NCBI GenBank assembly: GCA_021811745.1
Contig: JAJZNH010000161.1
Location: 1-5,284 of the forward strand
Direction: 5' to 3'
Length of the DNA: 5,284 bases
DNA from: Acidobacteriota bacterium
Lineage (GTDB): Bacteria; Acidobacteriota; Terriglobia; Terriglobales; Acidobacteriaceae
Shown: positions 1 through 4,429 of the stretch, piece after piece
Layout: every line of letters starts with the position of its first letter
Numbering within the stretch: the first letter of the stretch is position 1
The notes under the pieces: model-generated
Database searches by the model: none
What the model saw: only the letters and a program-made list of their open reading frames with translations
Told to the model about the DNA's origin: nothing
Position numbers and translations under genes: made by a program

Positions 1-38
1 CGAGAATTAAAGCATCCTTCAGTGCACTCTGTCAGCCG
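1..38. other. Short flank downstream of the hydrolase gene
   Basis: These 38 bases lie beyond the hydrolase stop codon at the left edge. An 8-base palindrome (AGTGCACT) is present, but there is no stem-loop followed by a T tract in the direction of hydrolase transcription. No gene or site is supported here. Confidence 0.5.
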
Positions 39-878
39 CTACGCAAATTGCCGCAACCACTCCCCGGCAATCGCCGCCACACGCTCGGGCTGCTCATAAG
101 CGGCCGCATGTCCCGCATCCGCGAGAACGTGATAGGTACATCCGCCCGGCGCGGCGCAAAACGCCTCCATCTCCACCGGCGAAACCGCGGCATCTTCTCC
201 GCCTGCAATCGCCAGTACCGGCGCCGCGATCGAGGACACCGTGGGCACCGAGTCCGGCCGCGCGCCCAGCCCCGCCTGCACGGCCACCATTCCTTCGGCT
301 GTGATCGTCATCTGCGCACGCAATCCAGCCACCACCTGCGGATGGCGCTCGCGCGTGCCGCCCGACACCAGCCCTTGGGCCATGCCGTCCAGCAGTGCGT
401 CCAGATTGCCTGCCCGTGCCTGCGCAATCACCTCTTCGCGCTTGACGAAGTTGGCTTCCGCATCCGGTTGCGGCTTGGAGCAGATGAACCCCAATCCGAG
501 CATCCGCTCCGGTGCGCGCCGCCACAACTCCAGCAGCACGTAGCCGCCAATCGAGCAGCCCACGAACACCGCCTTCTTCAGATTTACGCGATCGAGAAGC
601 GCCAGGACATCCGAGGCCAGTTGCCCCGTGGAAAGCACCGGCGCATCGGGAACCCGCGCAAAAGCGCCCGCCGGCAGGCGCGTCCCCAGTTCCGAGCGCC
701 CATGGCCGCGCAGGTCGGGCACAAGGGCGCGCAACTTGCCCGGCCGGTCAATCCGGTCAAGCAGCGGTTGCCAGAAATCGCCGTTCACCGGCGTGGGATG
801 GAGAAAGACCACCGGAAGACCTGTTCCGGTTTCTCGAAAGCTCAGTTGCGAGTCGTCGGAGGAGTAGATCGGGGTCAT
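39..878 (-). CDS. Alpha/beta-fold hydrolase
   Basis: A 279-residue soluble enzyme of the alpha/beta hydrolase superfamily, of normal length for a single-domain member. The catalytic set is readable: a nucleophile elbow G-C-S-I-G at 107-111 (Ser109), a likely acid Asp229 in GGEDAAVSP, and His257 in DAGHAAAYEQPERV. The strand plus oxyanion loop VVFLHPTP (23-30) and the PDLRGHGRS segment (54-62) are also typical. An insertion around 125-215 forms the variable cap that sets substrate choice. The LHPxP loop and overall layout resemble PcaD-like lactonases and generic esterases, but family members differ widely in substrate, so none is assigned. No signal peptide is seen, so it is probably cytoplasmic. 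The ATG overlaps the stop of the upstream PspC-like gene as ATGA and has no Shine-Dalgarno of its own, which implies coupled translation from a shared mRNA. The fold is certain; the reaction is unknown. Confidence 0.93.
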   Translation of the reverse strand: MTPIYSSDDSQLSFRETGTGLPVVFLHPTPVNGDFWQPLLDRIDRPGKLRALVPDLRGHGRSELGTRLPAGAFARVPDAPVLSTGQLASDVLALLDRVNLKKAVFVGCSIGGYVLLELWRRAPERMLGLGFICSKPQPDAEANFVKREEVIAQARAGNLDALLDGMAQGLVSGGTRERHPQVVAGLRAQMTITAEGMVAVQAGLGARPDSVPTVSSIAAPVLAIAGGEDAAVSPVEMEAFCAAPGGCTYHVLADAGHAAAYEQPERVAAIAGEWLRQFA

Positions 879-1186
879 ACACCGGGAGGATACACCCCGG
901 GGACGTCAGGCGGCGCCTCCGGAATCCCGATCCACGCAGCCAGGTAGGCCACGCCGATAAGCCCGCTCGAGAAGATCAGCGCCAGCACCGCGACAATGCG
1001 CACCGCCGTCACATCCCAGCCGTAGCATTGCGCCAGCGCCAGGCACACGCCGGCAATCTGCCGGCCCACACGCGGACGAATCAGCGGCCGCCCTCCTTGC
1101 GCCGTGGGCAGTCCCACACCGCAGTTGGAGCAAAAATGCGCTCCGGCAGGCAATGCGGCTCCGCAACGAGTGCAGTAAACGGCCAT
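875..1186 (-). CDS. Zinc-ribbon and PspC-domain membrane protein
   Basis: A 103-residue protein made of two small modules. Residues 5-22 form a zinc ribbon with four cysteines, C5-x2-C8 and C19-x2-C22, in the form CTRCG...CSNCG. Residues about 33-90 match a PspC domain: a basic stretch (RPRVGRQIAGVC), an amphipathic part around YGWDVTAVR, and one hydrophobic helix (about 63-88) ending in AAWIGIP. In Enterobacteria PspC is an inner-membrane sensor of the phage-shock response; stand-alone zinc-ribbon/PspC proteins are common elsewhere and mostly uncharacterised. The canonical GVCGGLA appears here as GVCLALA. I chose the ATG at 1186 because GGAGGT lies 4 bases upstream and the protein then begins just before the ribbon; the longer reading frame would need a TTG. 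No pspA, pspB or pspF is visible nearby, so a stress role is inference from the family. The gene overlaps the hydrolase start by 4 bases. Confidence 0.88.
   Translation of the reverse strand: MAVYCTRCGAALPAGAHFCSNCGVGLPTAQGGRPLIRPRVGRQIAGVCLALAQCYGWDVTAVRIVAVLALIFSSGLIGVAYLAAWIGIPEAPPDVPGVYPPGV
882..900 (-). promoter_or_regulatory. Hairpin immediately upstream of the hydrolase start codon
   Basis: Read on the minus strand, CCGGG, a 9-base loop and CCCGG form a 5-bp all-GC stem that ends 3 bases before the hydrolase ATG. It lies inside the last codons of the PspC-like gene. There is no Shine-Dalgarno between hairpin and start. Ribosomes finishing the upstream gene would melt the stem and could restart at the ATGA overlap. 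The pairing is visible; the coupling role is inference, and a 5-bp stem can arise by chance in GC-rich DNA. Confidence 0.35.
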
Positions 1187-1190
1187 GGCT

Positions 1191-1196
1191 ACCTCC
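1191..1196 (-). promoter_or_regulatory. Ribosome-binding site of the PspC-like gene
   Basis: The minus strand reads GGAGGT followed by AGCC and then ATG. This is a near-perfect Shine-Dalgarno at short but workable spacing, and it fixes the start at 1186 over the upstream TTG at 1213. Confidence 0.75.
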
Positions 1197-1295
1197 CCGG
1201 GGAATTCCGTCAAAACATATTACGCATTCAGCGCGCTCACGGTTCCCTGATCGGCACCCTCGTCGAAATTGCTCTACCCGGCGCGCTTCTCGCGG

Positions 1296-1304
1296 TGTTA
1301 CAAT
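1296..1304 (+). promoter_or_regulatory. Candidate extended -10 promoter for the 1355 gene
   Basis: The sequence TGTTACAAT has the TGn extension followed by TACAAT, which matches the sigma-70 consensus TATAAT at 5 of 6 positions. No good -35 lies at 16-18 bases upstream, which is acceptable for extended -10 promoters. Transcription would begin near 1311 and give a leader of about 45 bases before the ATG at 1355. Sigma-70-like recognition in this host is assumed. Confidence 0.4.
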
Positions 1305-1344
1305 CGCTCGCGCATTCAGCTTGACCAGTATTCCGCATGAGCGC

Positions 1345-1350
1345 AAGGAG
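1345..1350 (+). promoter_or_regulatory. Ribosome-binding site deciding the start at 1355
   Basis: AAGGAG sits 4 bases before the ATG at 1355. The earlier in-frame ATG at 1337 has nothing similar upstream, so the later start is preferred. Confidence 0.65.
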
Positions 1351-1354
1351 TCAG

Positions 1355-1834
1355 ATGACGAGGACGGCCCGAATCAAAGTCTGGTTAGGAGTAATGGGAG
1401 CAGTTCTTGGCGCCTATGCCGCTTGGCAGAAAATCGAGGAAAACCACTGGCTCCTCGACCTGAACCGCCCCTTCCTGCAAGTCACTAAGATCACAGCGGG
1501 GCCCAAAGACTCGATCGGCCTTCGATCGCTCCTCCTCATCGTTGACAATTCAGGCCATGTCGAAGCTGTCAATGTGACGGTGACTACGACAGATATTTTC
1601 GGGACTCATTCTGCGCGGCTCGTGCGCATAGCGGCAAAGGGCTCCGGCACCGCGTCGCTGCAGCCCGTTTCCGATTCCTCCGTCTACCGCGGAACCTTGA
1701 ACTACGCGAACGGGGTCAATGGGGATCAATACCGGACAGAAGATTGGTGCTTTACAGAAAACAAAGCCGAAGCGATTCTCGCAGACGCCAATCACTCGAA
1801 AATGAGCTTGAACCCTTGTTCGGCCCCGAGATAA
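1355..1834 (+). CDS. Unrecognised single-helix membrane-anchored protein
   Basis: I do not recognise a family for this 159-residue protein. Its N-terminus is basic (TRTARIK) and runs straight into one hydrophobic segment at about 9-25 (VWLGVMGAVLGAYAAW), which reads as a signal anchor rather than a cleaved signal peptide. The remaining 130 residues are polar, rich in Ser, Thr and Val, with alternating strand-like stretches such as SLLLIVDNSGH and VNVTVTTTD. This suggests a beta-rich domain outside the cytoplasmic membrane. There are only two cysteines, C132 and C154, both in that domain, so a disulfide is possible. The gene is visibly less GC-rich (about 53% in sampled lines) than its neighbours (about 65-70%). 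It is transcribed away from the PspC-like gene and converges on the diguanylate cyclase, so it looks monocistronic. An in-frame ATG at 1337 would add six residues but lacks a ribosome-binding site. Confidence 0.75.
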   Translation: MTRTARIKVWLGVMGAVLGAYAAWQKIEENHWLLDLNRPFLQVTKITAGPKDSIGLRSLLLIVDNSGHVEAVNVTVTTTDIFGTHSARLVRIAAKGSGTASLQPVSDSSVYRGTLNYANGVNGDQYRTEDWCFTENKAEAILADANHSKMSLNPCSAPR

Positions 1835-1856
1835 AAACAATCGCCTTTTGATCGAT

Positions 1857-2954
1857 TCAGCAGGGGCGCGGCTTCTCCAGCCTCGATTCGGTCCTGCTTC
1901 CCGTGCCCTCCTTACCCGCCTCCTTTCGCTCGTACATAGCCGCATCCGCGCGGGCTAACAACGCCTTGAGAGTCTCCTGCGGCAGACGCTCCGCCAGCCC
2001 GATCGATGCATTCAGTCCCAGCTTCAATGGGCCGGTCTTCGTCGCCAGCGTGTAATCGCCGCACACCCATTTTCGCAGCCGCTCGACCTGCGCCGTCCCC
2101 TCCGCCAATCGGCAATCCAGCAGGATCAGGAACTCATCCCCGCCCCAGCGGCCGATGACGTCCGTCGACCGGCAGGCCGAACGCAGTTCCGCTGCAAATT
2201 GCTTCAGCAAGTCGTCTCCTACCAGATGTCCGTGCGTGTCGTTGACCTTCTTGAAGCCGTCGATATCGATCATGGCCACGCAGAACGCCGCGTCCGCCGC
2301 AATCCGGCTTTCCATCATCGCTTCAATGCACATGCGGTTGCGCGTGCCCGTCAGCACATCGCGCGACGCCAGTTCTTCGGCTGCTTCGAGTTTCGCTTGA
2401 TAAGTGCTGACCTGCTTTTTCAGTTCTTCGACCGTGGCTTTGCCCTCCGCGGTCATGCGGTCGATCGAGGACCTGAGTTCGGCCGCGCTTCTCTCGATCG
2501 ACGCCCGGATCACGGTCAGATCGTCGAGCGTGGCAATCTGTCGTAGCCGCGCCGTCACCTCGCTCATCTGCCCCGCGCAGCGCTGGTCGCGCGCGCTCAC
2601 CGACTCTCCCGTCCGCGCCACGGTCAGCAGCAATTCCTTCACCTCCGCGGCCCTGTCGCGATAATGGCGCGCCGTCCGCTGCCCCCAATCCTGCAACTGT
2701 TCCTGCACCGCGCGATCCGTGCTCTCCATCGTTTCGCGGCTCATCGCAGGCGAAAGCCCCGCGCTCAGTTCCCCGAACTGCCGCTTCAGCCCGTCGCCCA
2801 ACCCCGGGCAGGCATCCAGGCTGTAGTTCCCCGCCGCCGCCAGCGCCGCGCCATAAGCCGCCAGCACCGCCGGCAAAATGCCGCCCGGCACCGTATTTTC
2901 CGGCTCCTCCGCCTGCGGCACTTCACCGTCCAGATATTTCTTGAGCGAAATCAT
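1857..2954 (-). CDS. GGDEF-domain diguanylate cyclase
   Basis: A 365-residue protein that should make cyclic di-GMP from two GTP. The catalytic domain spans about 197-345. It opens with DVLTGTRNR (199-207), carries the metal-binding Asp230 in MIDIDGFKKVND, and has an intact active-site loop RWGGDEF (269-275). The inhibitory I-site RSTD (262-265) lies exactly five residues before GGDEF, so product feedback inhibition is expected. Residues 1-120 match no sensor I know. Residues about 120-196 are charged and helical (for example IERSAAELRSSIDRM and VEELKKQVSTYQAKLEAAEEL) and probably form a coiled coil that dimerises the enzyme. There is no membrane segment, so it is cytoplasmic. The start is well constrained: an in-frame stop lies at 2982-2984, with no ATG, GTG or TTG codon between it and the ATG. 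The ribosome-binding site is weak (AAGGTGG, 13 bases away). The 3' end converges on the upstream plus-strand gene with a 22-base gap. Confidence 0.93.
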   Translation of the reverse strand: MISLKKYLDGEVPQAEEPENTVPGGILPAVLAAYGAALAAAGNYSLDACPGLGDGLKRQFGELSAGLSPAMSRETMESTDRAVQEQLQDWGQRTARHYRDRAAEVKELLLTVARTGESVSARDQRCAGQMSEVTARLRQIATLDDLTVIRASIERSAAELRSSIDRMTAEGKATVEELKKQVSTYQAKLEAAEELASRDVLTGTRNRMCIEAMMESRIAADAAFCVAMIDIDGFKKVNDTHGHLVGDDLLKQFAAELRSACRSTDVIGRWGGDEFLILLDCRLAEGTAQVERLRKWVCGDYTLATKTGPLKLGLNASIGLAERLPQETLKALLARADAAMYERKEAGKEGTGSRTESRLEKPRPC

Positions 2955-3117
2955 GCCTCGTGTCCGTCCACCTTCTTGTCGTCATCGGCAGACGAATTGA
3001 GGACTTCACTTTACCGGCGGGTATGAAGGGCAAAAACACGAAGGGCGAAGCGCCCAAGCGCCCCACCCCTTCAACCACCTGTTCAATGACCGGCCCGCCG
3101 AGCCGCTCCCTTGCCGC
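2955..3117 (-). other. Spacer between tonB-like gene and diguanylate cyclase
   Basis: This 163-base spacer follows the TonB-like stop and precedes the cyclase start, both read on the minus strand. It contains a probable terminator for the first gene (listed separately) and must hold the promoter of the second if the terminator works. Only weak promoter-like matches are present (TAAAGT with no -35 at proper spacing). No small gene is supported. Confidence 0.5.
3032..3055 (-). terminator. Probable intrinsic terminator of the TonB-like gene
   Basis: On the minus strand, GGGCG-CTT-CGCCC forms a 5-bp all-GC stem with a 3-base loop, followed at once by TTCGTGTTTTT. The T tract is interrupted, and the hairpin begins 62 bases past the stop codon. 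The position and orientation fit termination of the TonB-like transcript. The short stem keeps confidence moderate. Confidence 0.5.
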
Positions 3118-4329
3118 TCAGTACAGCCGGAAGTTCACTTCCACCGTGATCATCACCGGCACCGGTGTCTTGCCGTCCTTCATCGCCGGCTTGAACCGGT
3201 ACTTTCGCACTGCTTCCAATGCCTTCTCATCCAGGCCCATGCCCAGCGGCCGGATCACGCGTGGGTTCTGCGGATTGCCCTGCGCATCCACAATCATCTG
3301 GATCAGGACCACGCCCTGGTACTTGGCGCGCCGCGCTTCGTCGGAGAACTCGGCTTCCACCGTGTTCAGCGGCACGGGCGCCGAGATCCCCCCACCCACG
3401 CGGTAGTAGCCGCCTCCCGCATTGCCGCCATAGCCGGGGCCGTAGCCGTTGCCGGTTCCGGATCCGAGGCCGCCGCCACTGCCCGAGCCCATGCCGCCGC
3501 TGCTCCCGGTCCCGTTCGAAAGCACCACGTTGACCCCGCTCTTCATGCCGATGTTCGGTATCGTCGGATTATCGGGAAGTTGAATCACCTTCTGAACATT
3601 GATTGCCGAAGGCATCGCAATCTTGGGTTTCTCGAAGGTCTGCACCTGGGGAGGCGTTACCGGCGCTTTTTCGATCTTGGGCAGCTTGCCTTTGCTGGCT
3701 TCAATGATGCTGTGGTCGCCTCCACCACCACCCCCGCCGGCCAGTTCCTTCATTCGCGGCGCCTTATAGGCGCCCACGTCGAGATCCGTCAGCACCGTCG
3801 GCTTTTCCACCTTCTGGATTACGGCTCTCCCCGCAAAAAATAGCAGCACTGCGGCAATGGAAAGGTTGATGGTCGTGGAAATGCCGATCGCCCACGGGTT
3901 CGCCTTCACCGCCATCCGGTCCGGAACCGGAACCGGCTGGGAGGTCAGCTCCAGGGGCGGGAGCTGGGGAGGGAAAAAAATGTCGCGGATGCTCTCCCAT
4001 AGCTCGGTCCAGATGGGCTTCTCGTCGAATGCTTTGCCGAGAAACGCATCGAGCTCGTGCCCCGTCAGAGTAACCGCACCCTGCGAGTCCGAATCTGCCT
4101 GGGTCAGAATTTCGTTTGGCATAATTGTTACTGGCTCGGTTCCCTTCGGCTGACCGGTGGGGACGTTGTCCGTCTCGGACACCTGTCTCGCCGCCCCGGA
4201 AGTGCTGGAAATCAGGCCCATCGATCTATTATGGTCGACCGCGCTCGTGCTTGTCTCAGTGACTTGGCTTACTCCGCGCGAAGTGCCAGTCTCCAAAAAC
4301 GCATAGTCCGGCCTCTCGAGGGCTCCCAT
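3118..4329 (-). CDS. TonB-like energy transducer
   Basis: A 403-residue protein (numbered from the ATG at 4329) that should pass proton-motive energy from an ExbB-ExbD motor to outer-membrane receptors. The order is: a polar cytoplasmic N-terminal region (1-120), a juxtamembrane LPPLELTS-PVPVP segment (123-136), one membrane helix (about 146-168) entered by PW (145-146), a periplasmic linker with seven consecutive glycines (198-204) and a Gly/Ser/Tyr-rich stretch (273-314), then a TonB C-terminal domain (about 316-403) with YQGVVLIQMIVDAQG, LDEKALEAVRKYRFKPA and a final VEVNFRLY. It is longer than E. coli TonB (239 residues), with a large N-terminal extension; the usual Glu-Pro/Lys-Pro repeat region is replaced by glycine. 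The TonB Ser-x3-His of the helix is Ser151-x3-Asn155. No start has a Shine-Dalgarno: a TTG at 4335 and an ATG at 4122 are alternatives. No exbB, exbD or receptor gene is visible, so its partners are unknown. Confidence 0.9.
   Translation of the reverse strand: MGALERPDYAFLETGTSRGVSQVTETSTSAVDHNRSMGLISSTSGAARQVSETDNVPTGQPKGTEPVTIMPNEILTQADSDSQGAVTLTGHELDAFLGKAFDEKPIWTELWESIRDIFFPPQLPPLELTSQPVPVPDRMAVKANPWAIGISTTINLSIAAVLLFFAGRAVIQKVEKPTVLTDLDVGAYKAPRMKELAGGGGGGGDHSIIEASKGKLPKIEKAPVTPPQVQTFEKPKIAMPSAINVQKVIQLPDNPTIPNIGMKSGVNVVLSNGTGSSGGMGSGSGGGLGSGTGNGYGPGYGGNAGGGYYRVGGGISAPVPLNTVEAEFSDEARRAKYQGVVLIQMIVDAQGNPQNPRVIRPLGMGLDEKALEAVRKYRFKPAMKDGKTPVPVMITVEVNFRLY
3388..3513 (-). repeat. Glycine-rich coding stretch in the TonB-like protein
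   Basis: Residues 273-314 of the TonB-like protein are mostly Gly with Ser, Asn, Tyr and Met (for example GSGSGGGLGSGTGNGYGPGY). At DNA level it is an imperfect run of GGN codons, not an exact tandem repeat. It lies between the membrane helix and the C-terminal domain and probably works as a flexible spacer across the periplasm. Confidence 0.7.
3718..3738 (-). repeat. Seven-glycine codon run
   Basis: Seven consecutive glycine codons using mixed third bases (GGC, GGG, GGT x3, GGA, GGC) code for residues 198-204 of the TonB-like protein, about 30 residues after the membrane helix. The mixed codons argue against simple slippage and for selection on a flexible hinge. Confidence 0.7.
4228..4257 (-). 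promoter_or_regulatory. Promoter-like sequence inside the TonB-like reading frame
   Basis: On the minus strand GAGACA (4 of 6 to TTGACA), an 18-base spacer and CATAAT (5 of 6 to TATAAT) resemble a sigma-70 promoter. It would start transcription near 4221 and serve the in-frame ATG at 4122. It lies within codons of the long form of the protein, so it may be chance or a sign that the true start is later. Confidence 0.25.
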
Positions 4330-4429
4330 AAACAATAGACGATGCTCTTAGTTCCTTGTTACCAAAAATTTCTGGCCTCACCGTTTACACTGAGAAATGA
4401 ACGATTTCTCAACTTCCGACGGAGTCAAG
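4330..4429. other. Divergent spacer between tonB-like gene and ileS
   Basis: This 100-base spacer should hold the promoters for two divergent genes. It has the most AT-rich patch of the right half of the window (around 4346-4370). I find no promoter with both boxes at standard spacing on either strand, and the space is too short for a full T-box leader. No gene is supported in it. Confidence 0.5.
4421..4424 (+). promoter_or_regulatory. Ribosome-binding site of ileS
   Basis: GGAG followed by TCAAG and the ATG at 4430 is a good Shine-Dalgarno with 5-base spacing. It favours this start over the in-frame ATG at 4397, which has only a poor GAG two bases upstream. Confidence 0.65.

Larger units (their letters stand above)
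1187..1354. other. Divergent intergenic region
   Basis: This 168-base spacer separates two divergently transcribed genes, so it should hold promoters for both strands. On the plus side there is a candidate extended -10 (listed separately). On the minus side, TAATAT lies about 30 bases before the PspC-like ATG and matches the -10 consensus at 4 of 6 positions, without a convincing -35. No small gene with its own ribosome-binding site was seen. Confidence 0.5.

Noticed and set aside
48..947. Long plus-strand open reading frame opposite the hydrolase (299 codons)
   Set aside because: It is antisense to a hydrolase with complete catalytic residues. Its translation is Arg/His-rich with no motif, as expected for the complement of a GC-rich gene.
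512..1324. Plus-strand open reading frame over the hydrolase/PspC junction
   Set aside because: It is composed of Arg, Pro, Ser and Ala without a recognisable domain, and it lies antisense to two genes that are well supported.
1839..1857. Inverted repeat AATCG/CGATT between the convergent genes, considered as a bidirectional terminator
   Set aside because: The stem is only 5 bp and AT-containing, with no clean T tract on either side. It is too weak to call.
2199..2664. Plus-strand reading frames opposite the GGDEF gene
   Set aside because: They mirror the cyclase codons, have no ribosome-binding sites or motifs, and overlap one another.
2955..4329. TonB-like gene and diguanylate cyclase as one operon
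   Set aside because: They share strand, but 163 bases and a terminator-like hairpin separate them, so a joint transcript is not supported.
4057..4338. Plus-strand reading frame upstream of ileS (93 codons), considered as a leader peptide or small gene
   Set aside because: It is antisense to the TonB-like gene, has no Shine-Dalgarno, and its translation shows no family features or isoleucine-rich attenuator pattern.
4356..4391. TTGTTA and TACACT considered as an ileS promoter
   Set aside because: The spacing is 24 bases, far from the usual 16-18, and each box matches only 4 of 6 positions.
4330..4429. T-box riboswitch upstream of ileS
   Set aside because: The spacer is about 100 bases, has no specifier or antiterminator stem with a T-box core, and the suspected lineage is not known for T-boxes at ileS.
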